Shown here in pieces: positions 18,129 to 27,658 of a stretch of 64,000 bases of DNA. The notes under the pieces are model-generated. The model was not told the DNA's origin. It made no database searches and was given only the letters and a program-made list of their open reading frames with translations. Each line of letters begins with the position of its first letter. The first letter of the stretch is position 1. The translations under genes were made by a program, and so were the position numbers. The DNA lies in NCBI GenBank assembly GCA_948467605.1, contig CAOKET010000005.1, positions 1-64,000 on the forward strand, read 5' to 3'. This DNA comes from an uncultured Mycoplasmatota bacterium. Lineage in GTDB: Bacteria > Bacillota_I > Bacilli_A > RF39 > UBA660.

Positions 18129-18152
18129 TAAAAAAGCAAGAAATTCTTGCTT
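18129..18152 (-). terminator. Terminator after the GH31 gene
   Basis: On the minus strand GCAAG-aattt-CTTGC is followed by a T-run. It ends the GH31 transcription unit upstream of the T-box. A 24-codon ORF with a TTG start after GGAGGGG (about 18203-18129) overlaps this hairpin. It begins MNKKIEDLVEV and could be a tiny helical peptide, but its reality is uncertain. Confidence 0.65.
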
Positions 18153-18291
18153 AATGTCTTCTATGACCTCTACCAGGTCTTCTATTTTTTTATTCAATTT
18201 CTTTTCCCCTCCATTAATGAAATTGAATACTAGTACATCATTAATTGTAAAAATGTCAATAAAAATTTAAAGTTTATAACATCACCTATTA

Positions 18292-20601
18292 CTAATTATC
18301 ACTATACATATAATCTAATAATTTTAATATTAAAGGATAATAGTTTTTCGGTATTAATTTTTTTAGTTTTATTATTTCTATTCGTTTTTGTTTTAAATCA
18401 TTATTACTAAATATTATACTGCTAAGTTTTTCTTTTAATGGAGTTTCTATAGGTAAATCACTTATAGTTAAATCTAAATCTTCTTCATATTTTTTTAATA
18501 AATCTAATTCTAAATTATTGCCTGTTAATTTTATATTTAAATCTGTTAAAGTATTAACGTTACTTAATATAATTATTAAATTATTATCTTCCAATCTATA
18601 TTCAAAATTTATATCGATATTATTATTCTTACATACTATTTGTGTTGGTAATGAAGTGTTCCTTAATATAAACTTATATTTTCTATATGTAGGTATTACA
18701 TTATTAACACCTTTTATTGGTTTTAAATTTATATTTATTTCATTATCACTATAAGTATAATTTATATTAGTTATAATAAAATATCCTTGTTTATACATCA
18801 AAGTATTACCATCATCTTCATAAAGTTCATAATTATTACTTCTACCAGGAAAAATCATTATATCAAGTTCATCTTTATTATCAAAATTTTTATCTATATT
18901 TAATGGAATAATTCCACCTGCTTTTACAAATACTGGATATTCTTCCTTTTTATAAAGACCTACATATTCTTTTCCACCAATATATTTCCTACCAGATCTT
19001 AAATCATACCATATACCATCTGGCAATAAAAACTTATGAACTACTCTTTTTATCATATAATCTCTTTTTACTGTTATTGGAGATACAAACATTTGCGATC
19101 CAAAATAGTATTCACTTATATATTGTGGTTCATCATATACTTCTTTATTAGTATAATAAAATGGTTTTATAAATGGTATTGCATTAAAAGAATAATTATA
19201 ACCTTCAGAATATATATATGGTATTAACCTATGTCTTAAGTTTAAATAATCTTTTACTATATATTGTGTACTAATAGATCTATTCCATGGTTCTTTCTTA
19301 TAATATTTTGAAGTTCCACCATGAAATCTTAATATTGGACTAAAGACACCCAACTGTACATATCTAATATATAACTCATCATCTTCCATTCCACCATAAT
19401 AACCACCAATATCATGACTTATCCAAGATACACCTATATTAGCAGCCCTTGATGTATAATATGGCAATTTATTTAAGGTTTCATAACTTACCTTTGTTCT
19501 ACCAGAATATACTATACAATTTCTATGAGGTGCGATTGTACAAGCACGGCTTAAAACAACAGGTCTATTTTCTCTAAAATCATTTGTCAAATTTAAATAT
19601 CTATCTATAATATTTATATCTAAAATATTTTTTCTATAATCTAACCAAAATGTATTAATACCCATACCTTTATATGTAAAAACTACATTTGCAATCAAAG
19701 TTTTAATAAACTTTTCATCTAATACGTTATATGTTAAAAGTATATCATCCCCAAATTTATTTGTATATTTTATCCCAGAATCAAAATTTACATTTAACCC
19801 TAATCTTACATTATGCTGCTTCATATAAGTAATTAAATCAGTAGGTGATGGTACTAAATAATCATTAAATATATATTTAGATGTATCAATAGTTTTATCA
19901 TCAAGATCAAATTCATGCCAATATTTATCAAGTAAAATAACTGATAGAGGGATACCATTTTCTTCAAAATTCTGAACAAGATCAATTAATTCATCTGTTT
20001 TATATCTATAATCTCTACTCCACCATACACCAAATGCATACTTAGGTGGTAACACTGGAAAACCAGTTAATAAAAAATAATCTTTTAATGCAAGTTCAAA
20101 GTCATTTCTATACATAAATAAATAAATATCTATATGTATATTTTCTCTATTTGTATATATTCCATTTTCTAGTAAAACTCTAGATTTTGAATCATCAAAA
20201 CTAGCAAATCCATCTATTGAATATAACCCTTTTATAGTTTTAACTCCACTATTAAATGATGGCTTTATTCCACCATAATTTCTAATTTCCGGATGACCAT
20301 AATACCAAGTTTTATCTTGACTTACTAATTCAACCTTTAAATTAGTAGATGGATTAATTTTATTTCCTAAAAAGGGCATATCTTTTTTATATGTTAATAT
20401 AAAATATTTAGTTGTTATTTTTAATAACTTACCATTTTCTTCTACTTCAAATTGTGGTATTTCAAAATTTCTATTTACCACAAATTCGGTTAATCTATCT
20501 TCAAAAATACCATTAGTACTATATTCTAATCTTACTAATCTTTCAGTTAATACAGTTATTCTATAATATTTACCTTGAAATACATTAGTCCTATTATCCA
20601 T
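18292..20601 (-). CDS. Glycoside hydrolase family 31 protein
   Basis: 769 residues in GH31 order: an N-terminal beta-sandwich, a barrel starting near FGVWWSRDY (about 196), and C-terminal beta domains. The nucleophile Asp is in FWLDYRKN. The usual acid/base WSGD is YSGRTKVS here, with Arg where Asp is expected. The later SHDIGGYYGG and SPILRFH motifs are intact. There is no signal peptide, so it acts in the cytoplasm, probably on an imported alpha-glucoside. Members in Mollicutes and lactobacilli may share the SGR form, so this may be a subfamily with another proton donor rather than a dead enzyme. The last ~70 residues (Leu- and Lys-rich) are an unusual addition. Confidence 0.92.
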   Translation of the reverse strand: MDNRTNVFQGKYYRITVLTERLVRLEYSTNGIFEDRLTEFVVNRNFEIPQFEVEENGKLLKITTKYFILTYKKDMPFLGNKINPSTNLKVELVSQDKTWYYGHPEIRNYGGIKPSFNSGVKTIKGLYSIDGFASFDDSKSRVLLENGIYTNRENIHIDIYLFMYRNDFELALKDYFLLTGFPVLPPKYAFGVWWSRDYRYKTDELIDLVQNFEENGIPLSVILLDKYWHEFDLDDKTIDTSKYIFNDYLVPSPTDLITYMKQHNVRLGLNVNFDSGIKYTNKFGDDILLTYNVLDEKFIKTLIANVVFTYKGMGINTFWLDYRKNILDINIIDRYLNLTNDFRENRPVVLSRACTIAPHRNCIVYSGRTKVSYETLNKLPYYTSRAANIGVSWISHDIGGYYGGMEDDELYIRYVQLGVFSPILRFHGGTSKYYKKEPWNRSISTQYIVKDYLNLRHRLIPYIYSEGYNYSFNAIPFIKPFYYTNKEVYDEPQYISEYYFGSQMFVSPITVKRDYMIKRVVHKFLLPDGIWYDLRSGRKYIGGKEYVGLYKKEEYPVFVKAGGIIPLNIDKNFDNKDELDIMIFPGRSNNYELYEDDGNTLMYKQGYFIITNINYTYSDNEININLKPIKGVNNVIPTYRKYKFILRNTSLPTQIVCKNNNIDINFEYRLEDNNLIIILSNVNTLTDLNIKLTGNNLELDLLKKYEEDLDLTISDLPIETPLKEKLSSIIFSNNDLKQKRIEIIKLKKLIPKNYYPLILKLLDYMYSDN

Positions 20602-20660
20602 ATTATCTCTTCCCTTTTATTCTATATAAATATTATCATAAATACTAAAATATAACAAGA

Positions 20661-21146
20661 TTATAATCCCCAAATACCTAACCCCTTAACTCTAGCATGA
20701 CCTTCTGCCTCTTTTAAAATACTTAAATACTTATAATCTCCATATATATATTTTACTTCTGCATACCCATTTTTTACTAAATTAAGTTGTAAAAGTTCAT
20801 TATCTATAAAAATCCATGCCAAAACTCTACCATACTTATCATATTTATCCGAAGATTTATCAAATTCTAACTCTATTTTTTTAGCATTCTTTAACATATT
20901 ACAAGTATAAATACTTGCTTCCCTTCCATATGGTTCTTCATTTTTACCAATTTCTTTAGTGTTAATAGCAAGAAATCTTAAATTCACTATATCACCATTA
21001 TAATTTATCTTTGCAGTATCTCCATCTATACAATTAACTAGAGTCACACTTACTCTTTCATTATAGTTTTCTTCTTGTTTTTTATCATATATAATTACAA
21101 ATATTATTATAGTAAGCATAATTATACTACTAATAATCTTTTTCAT
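20661..21146 (-). CDS. Exported thermonuclease-like (SNase) protein
   Basis: 161 residues. An uncleaved or signal-anchor helix at the N-terminus (IISSIIMLTIIIFVII) is followed by a staphylococcal-nuclease fold. The catalytic residues are recognisable: DGDTAKI, LRFLAINTKE (Arg and Glu), and DKYGRVLAWIF (Arg). It should cut DNA or RNA with Ca2+ outside the cell or at the membrane surface. It sits 22 bases after the autolysin gene on the same strand and may be co-transcribed with it. Confidence 0.9.
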   Translation of the reverse strand: MKKIISSIIMLTIIIFVIIYDKKQEENYNERVSVTLVNCIDGDTAKINYNGDIVNLRFLAINTKEIGKNEEPYGREASIYTCNMLKNAKKIELEFDKSSDKYDKYGRVLAWIFIDNELLQLNLVKNGYAEVKYIYGDYKYLSILKEAEGHARVKGLGIWGL

Positions 21147-21168
21147 TTTTACCTCAAAAGAACTAGTA

Positions 21169-24100
21169 TTAATAAATTACTAGTTCCACTCTCATCCTTA
21201 CATCTTTATTTAATCTTAAAGTTGCCTTTTTTCCATTAGATAAATTAATTGTTTTATTTGATAAATCTCTTGCAAATATATCAGTTAACTCACCATAATC
21301 ATCTATACTTAAGGCCTTTGTTCTTATATATATAACATAAGTGCCCTTCTCTAGTGTAGATATATCCATCTTAGCATCAAACCAAGAACGTTTCTTAGAT
21401 AAATTATCAGGTACTCTTAATGTAACCTCATAATCCCCATTATCTATAAAACCAACATCATATGTTTTCCTATCAAAATTAGATGTATTTTCTAAAATAA
21501 TTTGTCTTTCAACATTTATGGAATCACTATAATTTCCACCTACATTATAAGAAGTTCCTCTAATAAATAAGTTATTATTTTCAAAACCTATATTTACATA
21601 ATCATTAAACATATTATCATTTGTAGGATTATTTACATTAGTTATGTTTCCACTATCTCTAATTGATAATTCTATTGGAACATAATTAGAGTAATAGTTT
21701 GTTCTAAATAAATATCCTCTATTATCTATAGTAACTTTCTTAACTGTTTGTCTTCCAAATACATTGTTTAATAAAACTTCTGACTCAAAATCATTTACTC
21801 TAGCCCTAACATATAATGCATAATCCCCTTGTTCAATAGAACTTAAATCAATACTTGCATTTATATTTGTATTAGAATAACTATGCTCATTTAATGCGAT
21901 TACTTTATCTTGTTTTGACTTTGTAAAATCCTTTAATATAAGATCATATTTTACATTATAATTTTCAGATAATTCTACACCATCAACTTTTAAAGTAGCA
22001 ATGAGATTAAACTTTTTACTTGTACTATCATATGTCAACTTTGTTAAATCAAATACCCCTGTTTTCTTAATATAATTCTTATTATCTTCTTGTTGATTAT
22101 CTTCAGGTTTAACATCTGGTTTATTATCATTTTCCCCATTTGATGGAGCATCAGTAATAGAGGCATATGAGGCACTTATATAACCAACTAAATTATTAGG
22201 AGAATTATATATTATTTTATACCATTTATTATTTCCATTTACACTTGCACCTGTAACTTCTTCAAGAACAACAAAATTAATATATTGTAATGCTATTTGG
22301 CCCACTTTACTTGAAGTAGTATTTGCTTCACTTCTTATATAAAGTGAATTATTATTCATATTATTTCCTATTTTATAATCAGAAACTTGAGTAACTTTAG
22401 ATGCATCTATAAAACCAGTTGAACCAGCAGATACATCATAAGTTATTTGATATGAATAATTTTTTTCATCTGTGTATGCTAATTTTGTTGCAACTACATA
22501 TGTGTCTTTCTTTTGTGTTAAAGATAAAGAGTTAACAAGCACACTATCACTATATATAGAAGTATCTTCTTTTAATTTTAATAGTATTGGTTTATCTAGT
22601 GTTTTATATTTAATAGATGCGAGTAATTTATTATATTCATTATCATATTTTAAATCAGACGCCTTAATCCATTCAGTTCTATTATTATAATTTACTAAAT
22701 AACCAATATCGCCTTTATCATTATATGCCCTCTCTACAAGTAATACTTTAGAACCTGCCTTTATAGTTTGATAAGTGTTTAATGTAAATAACGAATCATA
22801 ATACATATTAGTATCAACAGATACTTCATAGTATTCATCAGTATCAGCTTTTTTATAGTTTATACCTGTATCTTTAGTATTAACAGATGATGGATTTCTA
22901 TATGAGTCAGGATTATTTATCTTTTCTAATGTTGTAGAGTGAATATAAACATATTCATTAAAATTATATAATCCAGTTTTATATGGTTGATCATTATTTA
23001 AAGCAGAATCAAATAATACTTTATACCATATTTTACTTCCCTGATATTCCTCACCTTCTACTTCATCAACTATTATAAATGTAGGGTATCTATCCCATGG
23101 TATTTTATGTATAACTTTACTAGAAGTATTTGGTTCTTTTCTTACATTTACTGGGTTCCCTATAGTTTTTAATCCAATAGTATAATAATTGTAATCCCTT
23201 AATCCATATAATTTATCTATTTTATAGTAATAAGAAGTTGCCTTCTCACCCCAGTATGGATCAGAAGCATACTTTACATTTACACCGGCATATTTATTTC
23301 CCAAATAACTACCAAAATATCTCCAATCTCCTGTATAAGCATATCCCCTTGACATGTATACATCAGCATGATAATAGATACTGTACATTACACTTGAATA
23401 AGCAGTAGAACTTCCCATTGGATCATAATCGTATGCAGCATGCCCAAAAACATTATTTTTAGTCATTGCTATATTAGATGACCCTTTAGCACTTTCATTT
23501 AGTGAAATACCATAACTGATAAGAGCATTAATTCCATATGTATTTTGAGAAGTTATGAAATAATGACCTTGTCCATAAAGCTTAGAATTACTTATTGTTT
23601 TACCTTCACTTCTTAAATAAGCATCTAATTCAGCACTAGTAATATTAGTCTTAGATCTTTGAGGTAAGTATTGATAATAATTATAATATGGTCTCCATCT
23701 ATTATAAGTATTATCTCTAGTATCATTTTTATAATCATCTATCATTTGATATAAACTAGTATAAAAATAATGACCATCATAACTGTAATAATCTACATTT
23801 TCACTTAAATACTCAGGTGCAGGTCCTAAAGAATATGAAGCACTATATGAATTATCCCGTCCAACCTCATTTGTAATATAATGTACAAGAGAGCCATTTA
23901 CTACTCTATATTTATTAGGAGATTTAACTAGAGTTAAGGGCACAATTTCATACGCTGTATTTCCATCCTCTTTTTTTGTTATAAATTGCTCCAATCCACT
24001 AAGTGATATTTTAGCCCTAGTAGTTGAATCATTTCCTGTATAATAAACTGATATTAATGCAGCATCTGATGCATAATAACCATTAACATAACTTGCCTGA

Positions 24101-24432
24101 CTATTAGATGTAGAAGATGTATATAAATATGTATTAAAATTAGCACTTGGCTTTGTCCTAAGGTTAACTAAAGCATACTTACTATCTACATAATTATTCT
24201 TATATATAATACTTGGTATACCATTATCAATGCCCATATCGTTCATAGCAGTTAAGGCATCATTATATGAATCATAACATGCAACATGATTTATACTATT
24301 AGATGAAACAGTAACTAATTCATAATTACTACAATCACTTCTATTTATATTAGATACTGTATATGCTAATACTTTAGAATTTGAGAAAAATAAACATATA
24401 AACACAAAAATAAATAATATCTTTTTATTCAT
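21169..24432 (-). CDS. Secreted autolysin with glucosaminidase and SH3-type domains
   Basis: 1087 residues with a cleavable signal peptide ending about KVLAYT (residue 24). A glucosaminidase-type (PF01832-like) domain spans about 250-410 (INALISYGISLNESAKG, then NVFGHAAYD); the Glu in LNES is the likely catalytic acid. At least three SH3-like wall-binding segments follow (NVRKEPN near 430, further ones near 600 and 700, the last with YIRSEANTTSSKVG). A Glu/Asn/Lys linker and a C-terminal beta-sandwich region end the protein. It probably trims peptidoglycan during growth or separation. A promoter lies upstream at 24461-24490. Confidence 0.9.
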   Translation of the reverse strand: MNKKILFIFVFICLFFSNSKVLAYTVSNINRSDCSNYELVTVSSNSINHVACYDSYNDALTAMNDMGIDNGIPSIIYKNNYVDSKYALVNLRTKPSANFNTYLYTSSTSNSQASYVNGYYASDAALISVYYTGNDSTTRAKISLSGLEQFITKKEDGNTAYEIVPLTLVKSPNKYRVVNGSLVHYITNEVGRDNSYSASYSLGPAPEYLSENVDYYSYDGHYFYTSLYQMIDDYKNDTRDNTYNRWRPYYNYYQYLPQRSKTNITSAELDAYLRSEGKTISNSKLYGQGHYFITSQNTYGINALISYGISLNESAKGSSNIAMTKNNVFGHAAYDYDPMGSSTAYSSVMYSIYYHADVYMSRGYAYTGDWRYFGSYLGNKYAGVNVKYASDPYWGEKATSYYYKIDKLYGLRDYNYYTIGLKTIGNPVNVRKEPNTSSKVIHKIPWDRYPTFIIVDEVEGEEYQGSKIWYKVLFDSALNNDQPYKTGLYNFNEYVYIHSTTLEKINNPDSYRNPSSVNTKDTGINYKKADTDEYYEVSVDTNMYYDSLFTLNTYQTIKAGSKVLLVERAYNDKGDIGYLVNYNNRTEWIKASDLKYDNEYNKLLASIKYKTLDKPILLKLKEDTSIYSDSVLVNSLSLTQKKDTYVVATKLAYTDEKNYSYQITYDVSAGSTGFIDASKVTQVSDYKIGNNMNNNSLYIRSEANTTSSKVGQIALQYINFVVLEEVTGASVNGNNKWYKIIYNSPNNLVGYISASYASITDAPSNGENDNKPDVKPEDNQQEDNKNYIKKTGVFDLTKLTYDSTSKKFNLIATLKVDGVELSENYNVKYDLILKDFTKSKQDKVIALNEHSYSNTNINASIDLSSIEQGDYALYVRARVNDFESEVLLNNVFGRQTVKKVTIDNRGYLFRTNYYSNYVPIELSIRDSGNITNVNNPTNDNMFNDYVNIGFENNNLFIRGTSYNVGGNYSDSINVERQIILENTSNFDRKTYDVGFIDNGDYEVTLRVPDNLSKKRSWFDAKMDISTLEKGTYVIYIRTKALSIDDYGELTDIFARDLSNKTINLSNGKKATLRLNKDVRMRVELVIY

Positions 24433-24460
24433 ATTTTTTCTCCTCCTCTACCTAAATAAT

Positions 24461-24490
24461 ATTATAACAAATTTATACCCATTTTGACAA
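24461..24490 (-). promoter_or_regulatory. Promoter of the autolysin gene
   Basis: TTGTCA (24485-24490) and TATAAT (24461-24466) have 18-base spacing on the minus strand, 29 bases before the start codon. Confidence 0.6.
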
Positions 24491-24545
24491 ATTTTTGAGT
24501 ATTTAAAAAAACTTTACGTTAATATATTTTATATTTCTTTTACCA

Positions 24546-24574
24546 TTGTTTTAATAACAAATTTATTATATAAT
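24546..24574 (+). promoter_or_regulatory. Promoter of the LCP gene
   Basis: TTGTTT (24546-24551) and TATAAT (24569-24574) have 17-base spacing, followed by the ribosome site CGGAGG. Confidence 0.7.
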
Positions 24575-24600
24575 ATAATAGTTGAAAACGGAGGAATACT

Positions 24601-26631
24601 ATGAATCAAAAGAGAAAGAAAAAATCAGTTAATAAAATGGTAAATATAGTATTAATTGTATCTACTATATTAATATGTATATTATTAGCAGGTTCATCTA
24701 CATATCTAATATACAATATAACTTTATTTAATGGAATCGAAAACTTTATTAGAAATTGCGCTATTGTAATACTTATATTACTTGCCTTAGTTTTAATTTT
24801 ATGCTCAGTAAACTTAAAGATAAAGGGTAAAAAAATTGGTTTAATTATAATATTAGTAGTTATGACTATTATAAGTATTGGAGAATTATATGTATCAAGT
24901 ATTGCAAAAAAAGCATCTGATACTTTAGATAATATAACTAGTACAAAAATTACATACTCAACTAGTATAGTTACATTAAAATCTAATTCATATAATTCAA
25001 TAAATGATGTTAAAAACAAAAAAATAGGAATGATAGATGATGAAACTAGCATAGATGCACATGTAATAGCAAAAGATATAATAAAAGAACAAAAAATATC
25101 AGAAAATAATATAATTGTGTATGAAGATTTCTATACAATGATGGATGACTTATATGCAGGTAAAATAGATGCTTTATTTATAATGACTAATTATACTGTA
25201 TTATACACAACTATAGAAAAATATGCTAATATCGCTAATGAAACTAAAATAATACATACAAAAGAAAAGAAAATGGATAAACAAGTTGATAAAAATGCAG
25301 CAACTGCCTCTATAACCGAACCATTTACAGTACTTATTATGGGTGTTGACTCAACACTACAAGAAGTTAAAAATGGTGCTGCTAATGGAGATGCATTAAT
25401 ATTAGTTACATTTAATCCAAAAACTCTAAATGCAACTGTACTAAGTATTCCAAGAGATACGTATGTTCCAATAATGTGTTTTAAAAACCACATTAGAAAT
25501 AAAATTACACACTCTGCATGGTATGGTGAATCATGTGTAGAAAGAACAATAGAAAATTTTACAGGAATTAATATAGATTATTATGTAACAATAAACTTTA
25601 AAGGTGTTGTAGGATTAATAGATGCAATTGGTGGAATTGATATAGATGTACCATTCAAATTCTGTGAACAAGATAGTAACCGTCTATGGGGTGAAAACCA
25701 AATATGTCTTGAAAAAGGATATCAACATCTAAACGGAGAACAAGCACTAGCATTTGCAAGACATAGAAAAACATTAAAAACAGGAGATATACAACGTGGT
25801 CTTGACCAACAAATAGTAATTGAAGGTATAATGAATCAACTTACAAATATAAAAAGTGTTGCTCAAGTTATAAATATCTTAGATGTAATTGGTAATAGTA
25901 TGGATACTAACTTCTCAAGAAGTCAAATATTAGATTTCTATGAAGTAGGTAAAAATATATTACTATCATCAGATTCAAGTGCTAATACATTCAAAATGCA
26001 ACAACTATTCCTTAATGGATATGGTGCAATGATATATGATGCAGGCATGGGATTAGTATTATATAATTATATTTACTATGATAGTAGTCTTGCTGCAGTA
26101 ACAAAAGCAATGAAAGTAAACCTAGGACTAGAAAATCCAGAAATTATAAAAAAATTCTCATTCTCAGCAAATACACCATATGAAACAACAATAATAGGTA
26201 AAAAAGAAAATAAAACCTCAACTAGTTACCCTGTTATACCATCATTTGTTGGAAAAGATAGATCAGTCGCAGAAGCATGGGCTAGAAAAAACGGAAAAAG
26301 TATAAAAGTAGTAGAAATTCAATCTACAAACACTAATGATACTGATGGAACAATAATTTCACAAAATGTTCATGCAAATACTTTATTATCAAGTTTCTCA
26401 AGTTTTACAATCAATGTAATAAAAAAGACAACTAGTGGAAACAATAGCAGTGCCTCATCTAAACCATCTAACAGTAGTTCTTCAAAACCATCTAATAGTT
26501 CTTCATCAAATACATCGTCTACAACAAGTTCTAATAAACCTTCATCTAGCTCTCAAATAAACAGTTCTAGCACAAGTAAACCATCTAACTCTTCAAGTAA
26601 AACAACTAGTGCAAGTGCCACTAGTAATTAA
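24601..26631 (+). CDS. LytR-CpsA-Psr (LCP) protein with a solute-binding-like insert and PASTA-type tail
   Basis: 676 residues. Three membrane helices (about 13-35, 50-70, 79-100) are followed by an extracytoplasmic region resembling a type-3 solute-binding domain (KNKKIGMIDDETS to LYAGKIDALF, about 120-225). The LCP catalytic domain covers about 242-470, with GVDST, ANGDALILV, SIPRDTYV and FARHRK. LCP enzymes attach teichoic acids or other polymers to peptidoglycan. A PASTA-like module (about 545-605, PSFVGKDRSVAEAWA) and a Ser-rich tail follow. PASTA on an LCP protein is uncommon. The start follows CGGAGG. The gene is monocistronic and ends in a strong terminator. Confidence 0.92.
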   Translation: MNQKRKKKSVNKMVNIVLIVSTILICILLAGSSTYLIYNITLFNGIENFIRNCAIVILILLALVLILCSVNLKIKGKKIGLIIILVVMTIISIGELYVSSIAKKASDTLDNITSTKITYSTSIVTLKSNSYNSINDVKNKKIGMIDDETSIDAHVIAKDIIKEQKISENNIIVYEDFYTMMDDLYAGKIDALFIMTNYTVLYTTIEKYANIANETKIIHTKEKKMDKQVDKNAATASITEPFTVLIMGVDSTLQEVKNGAANGDALILVTFNPKTLNATVLSIPRDTYVPIMCFKNHIRNKITHSAWYGESCVERTIENFTGINIDYYVTINFKGVVGLIDAIGGIDIDVPFKFCEQDSNRLWGENQICLEKGYQHLNGEQALAFARHRKTLKTGDIQRGLDQQIVIEGIMNQLTNIKSVAQVINILDVIGNSMDTNFSRSQILDFYEVGKNILLSSDSSANTFKMQQLFLNGYGAMIYDAGMGLVLYNYIYYDSSLAAVTKAMKVNLGLENPEIIKKFSFSANTPYETTIIGKKENKTSTSYPVIPSFVGKDRSVAEAWARKNGKSIKVVEIQSTNTNDTDGTIISQNVHANTLLSSFSSFTINVIKKTTSGNNSSASSKPSNSSSSKPSNSSSSNTSSTTSSNKPSSSSQINSSSTSKPSNSSSKTTSASATSN

Positions 26632-26642
26632 TATATAAATAT

Positions 26643-26683
26643 AAAAAGAATACTTATAACAAATAAAATAAGTATTCTTTTTC
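26643..26683. terminator. Bidirectional terminator between the LCP and Rpn-like genes
   Basis: AAAGAATACTTAT and ATAAGTATTCTTT form a 13-base stem with T-runs on both sides. Confidence 0.85.
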
Positions 26684-26689
26684 TTATAC

Positions 26690-27610
26690 CTAATTGGATA
26701 AGGATTCTATTTCTTCTTTTGTAAGATTAGTATATTTAATTATCATATTAATATCTACACCATCTTCCAACATATTTCTTGCTATTTCCTTTTGTTCCTC
26801 TTTAGCACCTTGTTCAATTCCCTGCTTGATTCCTTGCTTGATTCCCTTTTCAATACCCCTCTCCATTCCTCTTTCTTCTCCTATTTTTTCTGCATACTTT
26901 ACTTTTGTATTCCATACTTTCCTTGCCTCTTCCTCTGCATCATATAATCCTAGTATATTCTCATCTTCATTTAACTCTTCTATTCTCTTTTCTATTTTCT
27001 TCATTATATTATCATCTCCTGCGATCTTCTTAGCGAACTTTCTTGTCTCTGCTTTTAGTAATAAGCAATATCTTTCAAACTCACTTAAAAACTCTACAGG
27101 TTTATTATAACATGTATTATATATGTATTCTAGGTCTATGTAATATTTAATAGGATTTTCTGGCAATATTATATTAGTATCTTCTTCCATATATATAAAT
27201 TTATATATCTCTTTATTTTTCTTAAAACTATCAAAATTATTGAAGTTTATCTGTATTACTTTTTTTACATCTATATAATCTTCATCCTCTTTATATAGTG
27301 ATGATGATATCTTATGCATATAAGCATCATTTTTTAAGAATAATCCATCATAGTAATCCTTATTCATTTCTAGATTTATTATATTATTTCCTATATTTAC
27401 TATTATGTCACTTCTCATTTTTTTATCTTTTTTATTATCTACTATATGTTCTACATTTTGTACTTTAATATCATTTAAATCTTCTTTTTTAATACCCGTT
27501 ACATTTGATATTATTCCTATTAGATAATCTTTATTAGCATTATCTAACATTATCGCTTTAAACATAAAATCATATGTTCCTGGTATTAGTTCCGTTTTTT
27601 CCTTTATAAT
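26690..27610 (-). CDS. Rpn/PD-(D/E)XK family nuclease, likely AUU (or AUA) start
   Basis: About 306 residues. The family start (EKTELIPGTYDFMFKAI) lies upstream of the first ATG (27563-27565) in the same frame, after a TAA at 27611-27613. GGAGGTG (27617-27623) is eight bases from the ATT at 27608-27610, so ATT is the best start; ATA at 27605 is the alternative. PD-(D/E)XK features are present (a SDI strand and INLEMNKDYYDG in place of the usual EIQ). The end contains a repeated GIKQGIKQG/GIEQG pattern typical of Rpn proteins. These promote recombination and are often mobile. The ribosome site can be hidden in a hairpin (27613-27646). Confidence 0.85.
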   Translation of the reverse strand: MIKEKTELIPGTYDFMFKAIMLDNANKDYLIGIISNVTGIKKEDLNDIKVQNVEHIVDNKKDKKMRSDIIVNIGNNIINLEMNKDYYDGLFLKNDAYMHKISSSLYKEDEDYIDVKKVIQINFNNFDSFKKNKEIYKFIYMEEDTNIILPENPIKYYIDLEYIYNTCYNKPVEFLSEFERYCLLLKAETRKFAKKIAGDDNIMKKIEKRIEELNEDENILGLYDAEEEARKVWNTKVKYAEKIGEERGMERGIEKGIKQGIKQGIEQGAKEEQKEIARNMLEDGVDINMIIKYTNLTKEEIESLSN

Positions 27611-27612
27611 TT

Positions 27613-27646
27613 AAAACACCTCCATTATTATTATTCGAGGTATTTT
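27613..27646 (-). promoter_or_regulatory. Hairpin that buries the Rpn ribosome binding site
   Basis: On the minus strand AAAATACCTC and GAGGTGTTTT pair over ten bases (one G-U), with the GGAGGTG ribosome site in the 3' arm. The short T-run suggests it can also act as the terminator of vanY. Confidence 0.6.
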
Positions 27647-27658
27647 TCTTTTTTCCTT

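Noticed and set aside
18129-18203. A 24-codon TTG-start ORF after GGAGGGG
   Set aside because: It overlaps the terminator hairpin; coding look is plausible but not enough to call a gene.
26820-26900. Short tandem repeats in the Rpn-like gene taken as a possible CRISPR
   Set aside because: They encode the GIKQG repeat of the protein; there are no spacers of even length.
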